DNA of 6,773 bases from Candidatus Omnitrophota bacterium (GTDB lineage Bacteria > Omnitrophota > Koll11 > Zapsychrales > Aceulaceae), in assembly GCA_029931885.1 (NCBI GenBank), contig JAOZRJ010000087.1:1-6773 (forward strand), written 5' to 3'. Under the pieces are notes generated by a model. The model did no database searches. It had not been told where the DNA came from and saw only the letters and a list, made by a program, of their open reading frames with translations. The translations under genes were made by a program, and so were the position numbers. The stretch's first letter is position 1. Each line of letters opens with the position of its first letter. Positions 1 to 5,433 of this stretch are shown here, piece by piece.

Positions 1-839
1 AAATTACATAAAGCACCAAATCGGTGTGTATATGGTAATAAGCATAACCCATCTTGAAAAGCTTTAATAGGTATTGCATCCCATACATCATATACAATTC
101 GTTCATTTTCGTTTTCAGAAATGGTACCTTTCAATGCTTTATTTAAGATACCATTAGCTGTTTTGCGATCAAGGATATTTTTAAAATCAGGATCAAGGAC
201 AAGTAGCTCACCGCATAATACATGGTTAAAACTATCATCATTGAGTTCATCAATCATTTCATCTTCAATTATGGTAGTTGGGAAATGAAATGATTGTCCA
301 TTTCTGGTTAAAAATTTAGGGTTAATTGTATTAAAAAAATATGCAAACATGCCATCAGCTTTTTTTTGAAAATATGCAGGATATTCTATATTATGTACTT
401 TGGTAATTGTACTACATCGTTGATATGGTACAATTACCACAGTATTGGGAACAGCTTTATTAATAAGTTTTGCACTGCACCCACAACGTAAATCTTTTTT
501 TATAATACGTTGGATAATTTCAAAATGACTTTTTGAATATGATGCCCATGAAGCTAGACGTATTTTATCATTATTGGTGGCACCACTTTGTTCTCGAAGG
601 TAGTCAAGAGTACTAAAAAGATTGTCTTCACAGATTTTTTGATGGTTATCAGTAAGCGTTTTTTGTACTTTTGGAAGATACATTAATGTTTTTATATTAT
701 ATCGGTAAGTTTGATGCAATGCATATTGTATGACTTTTTTAAAAAGAGTATCTTTAAGGTACTCTTTTAGTAATTCAATTTTAGCATTAGTGGATGGTTC
801 ATTATCCAACTGTTGTAATTTTAATAAAACTGTATCCAT
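1..839 (-). CDS. ATP-dependent DNA ligase, T4 gp30-like (3' end missing)
   Basis: This gene runs off the left edge, so 279 residues are visible and the C-terminal part of the OB-fold domain is missing. It should seal nicks in duplex DNA by adenylating a lysine with ATP. The N-terminal region contains RIIKKDLRCGCSAKLINKAVP (about 111-131), which lines up with the RDLECG...NK..P stretch of T4 ligase. The nucleotidyltransferase lysine is K160 in KADG (motif I), almost the same position as T4 Lys159. A motif Ia-like TRNG follows near 178-181, motif III is CGELLV with E211, and NGILNKALKGTISE (about 229-242) and VWDAIPI match T4 ligase closely. The motif I arginine (KxDGxR) is replaced by F165. 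The start ATG shares its A with the stop of the endonuclease gene (TAATG) and has AAGGA seven bases upstream. The family call is firm; the assignment is by memory of T4 ligase, not by a search. Confidence 0.93.
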   Translation of the reverse strand, partial: MDTVLLKLQQLDNEPSTNAKIELLKEYLKDTLFKKVIQYALHQTYRYNIKTLMYLPKVQKTLTDNHQKICEDNLFSTLDYLREQSGATNNDKIRLASWASYSKSHFEIIQRIIKKDLRCGCSAKLINKAVPNTVVIVPYQRCSTITKVHNIEYPAYFQKKADGMFAYFFNTINPKFLTRNGQSFHFPTTIIEDEMIDELNDDSFNHVLCGELLVLDPDFKNILDRKTANGILNKALKGTISENENERIVYDVWDAIPIKAFQDGLCLLPYTHRFGALCN

Positions 840-1387
840 TATATTTTCCTTTTTAATTTTTTCCCTGTTATTTGCTCATGAATAATATACGATCCATCAA
901 TATATTCAGCCCATTTTGTAGTAATCTTGCCGCCTTTAGGTATATCTGGTTCTTTTCGTCTTGGATACATTTGCTTCCAATATTTAAACACACGAGCAAT
1001 ATCTGTCTTTGTTAAATTTCGTTTTTTTGGTTTGACAGCACTTTTTGGATGCACATATACAGGATCAATTGGAGGATGCTCCAAATAATCTGCAAGATTA
1101 CGTAAGAAAGACGGTAAATCAATATGACGATGCAAACCGTAACGAACAAAAGCATTATTGATCTTTCCTTCAAGAATATTAGCTTGTCTATGGATAACAC
1201 CACGAATCAATCCTCCATTATGAATACTGACAAGGTCAGCTTTGCGTTTATGTTTATGATCAACAACTGCATCATCAAATTTAAGACGCTTTCGTAAAAT
1301 TGGACATTTACATTTATTTTTACGCCAATAAATGCGTCGAAAGTTTTTTAAATCCTTTTGTTTAATCTGAATAAACCTTTTTTGCAT
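839..1387 (-). CDS. Recombination endonuclease VII-like (T4 gp49 family), His-Me finger nuclease
   Basis: The 182-residue product resembles T4 endonuclease VII, which cleaves Holliday junctions and branched DNA during recombination and packaging. The core runs from CPILRKRL (28-35) through VVDHKH (41-46) to GLIRGVIHRQANILEGKI (59-76). This gives the His-Me finger D43/H44 and N70 pattern and the EGK turn. It is followed by LPSFLRNLADYLEHPP, also typical of the family. T4 holds zinc with two CxxC pairs; here only C26 and C28 are near the first site, and the second pair is HRQA, so the zinc site looks lost. I chose the ATG at 1387: AAGGA sits at 1396-1400, eight bases upstream. The in-frame ATG at 1420 has no SD and lies inside the preceding gene. 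The stop of that gene is one base upstream (TAATATG), so translation is probably coupled. The lysine/arginine-rich C-terminus is consistent with DNA binding. Confidence 0.85.
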   Translation of the reverse strand: MQKRFIQIKQKDLKNFRRIYWRKNKCKCPILRKRLKFDDAVVDHKHKRKADLVSIHNGGLIRGVIHRQANILEGKINNAFVRYGLHRHIDLPSFLRNLADYLEHPPIDPVYVHPKSAVKPKKRNLTKTDIARVFKYWKQMYPRRKEPDIPKGGKITTKWAEYIDGSYIIHEQITGKKLKRKI

Positions 1388-1388
1388 A

Positions 1389-1670
1389 TTATATATCCTT
1401 TTTATCAGGATATTTTGCATTGATATATGTTTTGTATTCAGCAGTATCTATTATTTTAAAATTTTGTTGAGTGAATGTTTGAGGTTTACGACCTGGCATA
1501 ACCTTTGGTGCTGGCTTACAATTGGCAAGTTGCAGACCTCCAATTAATTTATCAATCATATCAGGATGCACCATGATGGCATCAATCATAATCATAGCAT
1601 CTGTTCGAGGATTACCTTGCTTATCCACCATTGCTGTATTTTTAACAATTAATGCCGGTACTTTTAACAT
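1389..1670 (-). CDS. Hypothetical phage protein, 93 residues
   Basis: I do not recognise this protein. It starts at an ATG that overlaps the end of the flap-exonuclease gene by seven bases (ATGTTAA) and has a strong SD, AAAGGAG, seven bases upstream, so it is very probably translated and coupled to its neighbour. The N-terminal half is methionine- and isoleucine-rich and may form an alpha/beta unit (TDAMIMIDAIMVHPDMIDKL, residues 23-42). The middle is proline- and basic-rich (KPAPKVMPGRKPQ), followed by a short C-terminal helix ending in PDKKDI. There is no signal peptide, transmembrane segment or cysteine motif (one cysteine only). Its position between the flap exonuclease and endonuclease VII suggests a minor role in DNA metabolism, but nothing in the sequence shows one. 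Confidence 0.75.
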   Translation of the reverse strand: MLKVPALIVKNTAMVDKQGNPRTDAMIMIDAIMVHPDMIDKLIGGLQLANCKPAPKVMPGRKPQTFTQQNFKIIDTAEYKTYINAKYPDKKDI

Positions 1671-2533
1671 TCAAATTCTCCTTTAAAAAATTCTTCCCAC
1701 CAGAGTATGTTACGCATATGTGATTCAAGCCCTAATCGTTCACATACAGCATAAAAATTATCGCTACTGAATTTATCTTTTTGAACTTTGAATAATTTAG
1801 TACCTTTGAATGGTAAAGTAACTAATTTTAAATTACGATCAATTAACTCTGTACTCTTTTCAATTCGTTTATAAGTTTTGGTATGTTTACCTAATTTATC
1901 AAGTATATATTTTACTGCGGTTGTTTCACCAACTCGATCAATACCTGTAATATTATCTGAAGAACATCCAGCCATTGCTTTAACGCTCGCCCATACAACA
2001 GGTTGTAATTCCCATTTTTTAATAAACATATCAGCAGTCACCAATACTTTATTTTGCGGCATATACATATCTGCATATGTTAATAATTGATACAAATCAT
2101 GATCAGCACTGACAATAAGATAAGTACCAGGTCGATACATAACTAATCGCGCAATAAGATCATCTGCTTCATATCCTTTTTGGATATGCATATTACAAAA
2201 GCCAATTTGTGGTAAAATATTTAATCGTAATTGCGCAAATTGTTTATACGCTTGTTTTCGGATACGTTTACGCTCAGTATATTCATCTGGTGTTTCATTC
2301 TTTTTTGATTTATTACGTTTTATTTTATATGTTGGTGATAATTTTTTACGTTTATTGTCACGACTGTCCCAACAAAATACAAATTGGTTAGTTTCAAAAA
2401 GTTTTGCTAAACTTGCAATCTGGTTAAGAAAACCAAAAACAATATCAGTGGGCATGTTGTCGTATTCCATATCCGGCATACTGTGCCAAGCTCTATGACA
2501 TAAATAATTTGCATCAATCAATAATGTTTTCAT
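1664..2533 (-). CDS. 5'-3' exonuclease / flap endonuclease (T4 RNase H, T5 D15, Pol I N-domain family)
   Basis: The 289-residue product carries the metal-binding acidic residues of the FEN family in order: LLIDAN with D7, FVFCWDSRDN with D56, GYEADDLIA with E122, D124 and D125, VSADHD with D144 and D146, and SSDNITGID with D193 and D199. A helix-three-turn-helix segment follows (GIDRVGETTAVKYI, about 197-210). A lysine-rich stretch at about 61-78 matches the basic helical arch region that threads the 5' end. The length is close to that of T5 D15 (about 290). Such enzymes remove RNA primers and 5' flaps on the lagging strand, and the ligase in the same operon would seal the product. The ATG at 2533 has AAAGGA just four or five bases upstream and lies eight bases after the preceding stop. 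No polymerase domain is attached, so it is a stand-alone nuclease. Confidence 0.93.
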   Translation of the reverse strand: MKTLLIDANYLCHRAWHSMPDMEYDNMPTDIVFGFLNQIASLAKLFETNQFVFCWDSRDNKRKKLSPTYKIKRNKSKKNETPDEYTERKRIRKQAYKQFAQLRLNILPQIGFCNMHIQKGYEADDLIARLVMYRPGTYLIVSADHDLYQLLTYADMYMPQNKVLVTADMFIKKWELQPVVWASVKAMAGCSSDNITGIDRVGETTAVKYILDKLGKHTKTYKRIEKSTELIDRNLKLVTLPFKGTKLFKVQKDKFSSDNFYAVCERLGLESHMRNILWWEEFFKGEFEC

Positions 2534-2541
2534 GGTATCCT

Positions 2542-2838
2542 TTAAAATGGCACGTCATCATCTTCATATTGTGTGTGGGCATCGCTAATAGGTGGTGGTG
2601 GATTTAACCGTAAATCAATGCACTCATCAATGATACCTGTAAGCTCATCTTGATATTGCTCAGTTAATAACACTCGTTTACTAATAGGCACACATGCAGT
2701 CCATGTAGCCGACGCAACAAAAGGTTCATACTCATATTCTTGTGCAGTCTTTGTAATGGATACTGTGATGTTTATCATATCTTCAGAAATACTCTTTGTT
2801 TCACCTGTTGGTGTATTTCGTTTAATTTTTTGTGGCAT
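2542..2838 (-). CDS. Small protein ending in an SSB-type acidic tip (DDDVPF), 98 residues
   Basis: I do not recognise the body of this protein, but its end is distinctive. The last nine residues are QYEDDDVPF, nearly identical to the C-terminal tip of bacterial SSB (DDDIPF in E. coli, DDDLPF in B. subtilis), which docks repair and replication proteins. Residues 21-55 alternate polar and hydrophobic residues (INITVSITK, VASATWTACVP) and could be beta strands. A helix-like part follows (about 60-78), then a PPPP linker (80-83) and the acidic tip. It may be a minimal ssDNA-binding protein or an adaptor that recruits SSB-binding host proteins. I chose the ATG at 2838 because AGAGGT lies six bases upstream; the in-frame ATG at 2856 has no SD. 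It lies downstream of the recombinase and a small ORF whose end it overlaps by 17 bases. The gene is secure, the function inferred. Confidence 0.82.
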   Translation of the reverse strand: MPQKIKRNTPTGETKSISEDMINITVSITKTAQEYEYEPFVASATWTACVPISKRVLLTEQYQDELTGIIDECIDLRLNPPPPISDAHTQYEDDDVPF

Positions 2839-3028
2839 GGTTATACCTCTTTTCATTTTGATAGATAATATTACACATTTTTTTATATTGGGTTGTTTTA
2901 TATAATGCTTTCCATATAAAAAATCTGAGTATTATTGGGTCCAACCAAGGTATCCAACTTAAAATCCGAAATACGCATGATGAATACATTTCATACTGTA
3001 CAAGTTCACTCATACCAGTTAATATCAT
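2822..3028 (-). CDS. Small hydrophobic hypothetical protein, 68 residues
   Basis: I do not recognise this protein. Its start overlaps the recombinase stop as ATGA, and GAGGT stands four bases upstream. Its end overlaps the next start by 17 bases, and it fills what would otherwise be a 190-base gap in a tightly packed operon. These points argue that it is real. Residues 19-44 are rich in Ile, Leu, Phe and Trp (VFRILSWIPWLDPIILRFFIWKAL in outline) but are interrupted by R, D and K. It could therefore be a membrane-associated amphipathic helix rather than a clean transmembrane span. The C-terminus is basic and polar (TTQYKK, YQNEKRYNHATKN). A second in-frame ATG five codons in has a poorer SD. 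It has no known domain that I can see. Confidence 0.58.
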   Translation of the reverse strand: MILTGMSELVQYEMYSSCVFRILSWIPWLDPIILRFFIWKALYKTTQYKKMCNIIYQNEKRYNHATKN

Positions 3029-4119
3029 CAGAACCTCACTTTCTTTTTACGATCAGTTTTAAACAATTCTTCAGCTTGTTCCCAAAGATTAATTGTGTGT
3101 TCCCGTAAATCAGTTTCAAGATTATTATCTTCGATATATTTAACCGCATTATCTAATGCTTGATATGTTTTATTAAAAACGTCATACAAAGTATCTTTGG
3201 TCATATCTTTACAATATTGGAGATTACCCCGAATATCATCAATACCAACACCAAAAATAATATATAATGGGCAAGTTCTATATTCACTATCAATGCTGCT
3301 CTTTTTAATTAAACAATCTGATTGAACACCAACTGCATGTTTAATTAAACGTTTATGTTCTTTACCACGAACTGTTGTTTTAAATGTTTTTTCTTTTATG
3401 ATTGGTTTTTTACCAGAAACTCTAATACGTAAACTTGAGAGGTATGGTACAGCTAAACCGCCCGGTGTTACTTTTCCATATTCACCATCTTTTTCATGAT
3501 TAGTGAATGCCACTATTTTATGAGTATCAGATACCATCGTTGCGATGTATCGACACATTGTAGTTAATTCTTTTGCTTTTGCTTGCCCTCGTTTATCGCC
3601 CTGGGTACTTAATTCAAGATCACTACATAATACAGCAATTGAATCAACTGCAAATAAATTAACGACATTTTTATTTGCAGGATTCCATGTTTTAAGGTAA
3701 TCAAACACTTCATTTACAGTATTGGACATAGCATAATCACTTTTGTCCATTTCATAATTAAAAAGACGGGCATATTCTTTATCAAATCGCCCTTCAGGAT
3801 CATCAATTTTTGTTTCTCCGCCATGATACTGGACTGAAGCAAGGAGTTCGGTGATTATTGCTGTCTTACCCGATCCAGATGGGCCAAAAATTTCCATCAT
3901 AATTCCACCGGGTAATCCACCACCACGACATCTTCCACCACTAATATTTAAGTCAAGTAAAGTACAACCAGTTGATACAATAATATCAGTATTAACAGGC
4001 GTATATAGTTTTTTTCGTGGCGTGTTTACCTCTTGTCTAATCTGGGAAGATTCACGCGGTACTTTTAATTGTGCACGTTTAACTGGTGCTGACTGATTGC
4101 GTTTTTTTAATCTAAGCAT
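3028..4119 (-). CDS. uvsX: RecA/UvsX-family recombinase
   Basis: The 363-residue product is a phage RecA-type strand-exchange ATPase. Walker A is GPSGSGKT at 79-86. The catalytic glutamate region is DPEGRFD (E109). Walker B is VNLFAVDS with D159. Loop L2 and its flank are FTNHEKDGEYGKVTPGG (205-221), followed by VPYLSSLRIRVS, the usual RecA TPGG...SSLR order. At the position of the RecA Gln194 sensor there is His208, as in T4 UvsX. The enzyme would form filaments on ssDNA and drive recombination-dependent replication and repair. About 40 basic residues precede the core. The C-terminus is also basic (DRKKKVRF), unlike the acidic tail of E. coli RecA. The ATG at 4119 has GGGGT about six bases upstream and sits directly behind a perfect hairpin. 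The stop overlaps the next start (ATGA). The symbol is given by family analogy. Confidence 0.93.
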   Translation of the reverse strand: MLRLKKRNQSAPVKRAQLKVPRESSQIRQEVNTPRKKLYTPVNTDIIVSTGCTLLDLNISGGRCRGGGLPGGIMMEIFGPSGSGKTAIITELLASVQYHGGETKIDDPEGRFDKEYARLFNYEMDKSDYAMSNTVNEVFDYLKTWNPANKNVVNLFAVDSIAVLCSDLELSTQGDKRGQAKAKELTTMCRYIATMVSDTHKIVAFTNHEKDGEYGKVTPGGLAVPYLSSLRIRVSGKKPIIKEKTFKTTVRGKEHKRLIKHAVGVQSDCLIKKSSIDSEYRTCPLYIIFGVGIDDIRGNLQYCKDMTKDTLYDVFNKTYQALDNAVKYIEDNNLETDLREHTINLWEQAEELFKTDRKKKVRF

Positions 4120-4129
4120 AATAAACCCC

Positions 4130-4154
4130 TATGGGCATGTTAAACATGCCCATA
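4130..4154 (-). promoter_or_regulatory. Perfect hairpin/palindrome in the gap before the recombinase gene
   Basis: An 11-base-pair perfect stem (TATGGGCATGT with ACATGCCCATA) closes a three-base loop in the 49-base gap between the gp32-like stop and the recombinase start. On the minus strand it begins 14 bases after the stop. It is followed at once by GGGGTTTATT and the recombinase ATG, so the ribosome-binding site lies at the foot of the stem. There is no run of U after it, so it is a poor intrinsic terminator. It could control recombinase translation, be an mRNA processing or stability element, or be a dimeric operator. The structure is seen; its role is inference. Confidence 0.7.
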
Positions 4155-4160
4155 TTTATA
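4153..4160 (-). promoter_or_regulatory. TATAAATA box, possible T4-type late promoter element
   Basis: The minus strand reads TATAAATA here, the consensus of T4 late promoters used by the gp55 sigma factor. It sits in the gap after the gp32-like gene and overlaps the outer edge of the hairpin. A start 6-7 bases downstream would give a recombinase transcript beginning inside the left arm. No gp55 gene is visible in the window and the DNA is AT-rich, so chance is a real alternative. Confidence 0.25.
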
Positions 4161-4168
4161 ATTCAATA

Positions 4169-5350
4169 TTACTGACGACCGCGACGACGCGTACTGGATT
4201 GAGCAGGTTGTGTTGATCGCCGAGTTGATCTAGCCGGTTTAGCAGGTTTAGCCGGTTGACGAACAGTTCTGGCAGGTTTAACTGGTTGACGAACAGCTCT
4301 GGCAGGTTTAACTGGTTGACGAACAGCTCTGGCAGGTTTAACTGGTTTTTCTGTAAACGGTTCATCTTCTTCAGGAGGCTCGTCTTCAGGATCATACTCA
4401 TCAGCGTTTTCAAGTTCATCATCTTCCAAATCATCTTCCGGATCATACTCATCTTCCGGATCATACTCTTCTTCCGGATCATACTCTTCTTCAGGAGGAT
4501 CATCTTCAGGAGGATCATCTTCAGGAGGATCATCTTCAGGAGGATCATCCTTGGGTAATTCGCTGGGAGTTGCTTCCTCGCCGAAATCAATCAATTCAGC
4601 TAATTCTGCATACGTCGGTCGTTCAATGTAATCATCAAGAACAACCGCTTGTTCAAGGATTTCATCAGTTATTGGTTCCGAACGCTCACTTAAAGCAAGA
4701 CCGACATATTTGGTATTCTCCCGCTGCCCTTGTTTGGTACATTCAATTGTGCGCCCAACATCAGGATCAGCAAATGGAATAAACCCGCCGGTACGTTTAA
4801 TTTTTGAAACAGCGTTGATCGGTGCCTCAATCAAGAAATGAGATGCTTCCCAGAACATAACCCCTTTGGCTTCATCCTGTGCAGAATCATACACAACAAC
4901 ATTATAGCATACCCGCCGCTTTGCTTTGATACCTTTGATTTCAGCAGAATGATCAATGGTCTCATCTTGATCCATTTCCCGTTGTAAAAGAGTAATGTAC
5001 TCACAGATCGGACAGGGTTCATCGAAGTTAATTGCCGGACAGACGTACACATTTTCACGCGGACCAATTTTACCATGTGTCCAGACATCGATTTTATACG
5101 CCGGTACGCCCTCATCAACATTGGGATGATTTGGACCAGCGATCCACGGAATGATGTCAAATACATGATCACCGTCTTTGGGTTTCCATTGGTCAATCGG
5201 AATATCCTTCATAATGTAAATGCCGTATTTTCCCGATGATTCCCTTGTTTGATAAGACTCCTCAGTCCGGGCAAGCATTTCACCTTTTTTATATTTTTGC
5301 CGGAATTTACTTATCTTTTTCCCTTTTACGGGAGCTGTTCGTCGTGCCAT
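4169..5350 (-). CDS. gp32-type single-stranded DNA-binding protein with acidic/basic repeat tail
   Basis: The 393-residue product has a gp32-like core and a very long tail. The core carries H92, C104, C113 and C116 (H-x11-C-x8-C-x2-C). This is close to the T4 gp32 zinc site (H-x12-C-x9-C-x2-C), with the phage-typical NFDEPCPICE. A basic N-terminus (MARRTAPVKGKKISKFRQK) may act like the gp32 cooperativity region. From about 268 the protein becomes almost entirely acidic, with four DDPPE repeats, then EYDPEE/EYDPED repeats to about 331. It then switches to basic repeats of VKPARAVRQP (about 337-366) and ends STRRRGRQ. T4 gp32 ends acidic, so the basic end is odd. The start has a near-perfect SD, AAAGGAGGAG, ending four bases upstream, suggesting high expression. 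A hand count gives 27/60 G+C at 4741-4800 against 20/60 at 3481-3540 in the recombinase gene. It should coat ssDNA for the recombinase encoded next. Confidence 0.85.
   Translation of the reverse strand: MARRTAPVKGKKISKFRQKYKKGEMLARTEESYQTRESSGKYGIYIMKDIPIDQWKPKDGDHVFDIIPWIAGPNHPNVDEGVPAYKIDVWTHGKIGPRENVYVCPAINFDEPCPICEYITLLQREMDQDETIDHSAEIKGIKAKRRVCYNVVVYDSAQDEAKGVMFWEASHFLIEAPINAVSKIKRTGGFIPFADPDVGRTIECTKQGQRENTKYVGLALSERSEPITDEILEQAVVLDDYIERPTYAELAELIDFGEEATPSELPKDDPPEDDPPEDDPPEDDPPEEEYDPEEEYDPEDEYDPEDDLEDDELENADEYDPEDEPPEEDEPFTEKPVKPARAVRQPVKPARAVRQPVKPARTVRQPAKPAKPARSTRRSTQPAQSSTRRRGRQ
4231..4347 (-). repeat. 30-base in-frame tandem repeat coding for the basic VKPARAVRQP units
   Basis: Near-identical 30-base units start at 4261, 4291 and 4321 (the last loses its end). 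A diverged copy occupies 4231-4260. Units differ by single bases, for example gaacagttct against gaacagctct. The period is a multiple of three, so gain or loss of a unit keeps the frame. Each unit encodes ten residues of the basic tail. Confidence 0.92.
4383..4487 (-). repeat. 18-base in-frame repeats coding for EYDPE(E/D)
   Basis: Three adjacent 18-base units run 4434-4451, 4452-4469 and 4470-4487 (tcttccggatcatactc plus one variable base). A separate diverged copy (tcttcaggatcatactca) lies at 4383-4400. They encode the six-residue acidic repeat EYDPEE/EYDPED of the gp32-like tail. Confidence 0.9.
4491..4550 (-). repeat. 15-base in-frame repeat (four copies) coding for DDPPE
   Basis: Four consecutive 15-base units (tcaggaggatcatct) occupy 4491-4505, 4506-4520, 4521-4535 and 4536-4550; only the last base of the last unit differs. 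They encode the DDPPE repeats at the start of the acidic tail. The near identity suggests recent slippage expansion. Confidence 0.93.
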
Positions 5351-5432
5351 ATTTCTCCTCCTTTGAATTGTACGGTTTTTTACACGTTTGTTTAAATTTA
5401 TGCTGTTTAATTTTTTTAATCTTTTTTACCAT
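5307..5432 (-). CDS. Possible 41-residue lysine-rich ORF overlapping the gp32-like start
   Basis: On the minus strand an ATG at 5432 opens 41 codons. The product begins MVKKIKKIKQHKFKQ and ends RKREKDK. The start stands one base after the UvsY-like stop (TAATATG, the same junction as at the endonuclease VII gene), with AGAGG seven bases upstream. It would explain the 83-base gap between two otherwise tightly packed genes. Its last 44 bases overlap the gp32-like gene in another frame. It may be a small basic nucleic-acid-binding peptide, or only a translated leader that couples translation into the gp32-like gene. The amino acid composition may also simply reflect the A-rich DNA. I do not recognise it and hold it as tentative. 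Confidence 0.35.
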   Translation of the reverse strand: MVKKIKKIKQHKFKQTCKKPYNSKEEKYGTTNSSRKREKDK

Positions 5433-5433
5433 A

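Noticed and set aside
1388..1420. Longer start at 1420 for the endonuclease VII-like gene
   Set aside because: No SD precedes it and it lies within the preceding gene, while the ATG at 1387 has AAGGA at eight bases.
4131..4149. The palindrome GGGCATGTTTAACATGCCC resembles the eukaryotic p53 response element
   Set aside because: Bacterial phage context; the likeness follows from a simple palindrome around CATG.
4130..4154. Hairpin as an intrinsic terminator after the gp32-like gene
   Set aside because: No U-tract follows the stem in the direction of transcription; GGGG and the recombinase start follow directly.
4117..4155. 13-codon leader peptide reading through the hairpin (MGMFNMPIGVYYA) before the recombinase
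   Set aside because: It has no SD upstream of its ATG, and it is explained by the palindrome itself.
4231..4347. Regular 30-base repeats that could suggest a CRISPR array
   Set aside because: The units are directly tandem with no spacers and lie in frame inside the gp32-like gene, where they encode VKPARAVRQP.
4156..4590. Long open frames on both strands across the gp32-like tail (minus 4156-4590, plus 4256-4558)
   Set aside because: They are shadows of the repeats: all repeat periods are multiples of three, so stops are missing in several frames. Their products are low-complexity and have no SD or homolog pattern.
5351..5433. Promoter directly before the gp32-like gene (TACAAT)
   Set aside because: The matching -35 (TTAAAC) is poor and transcription would start inside the SD, so a working leader is unlikely.
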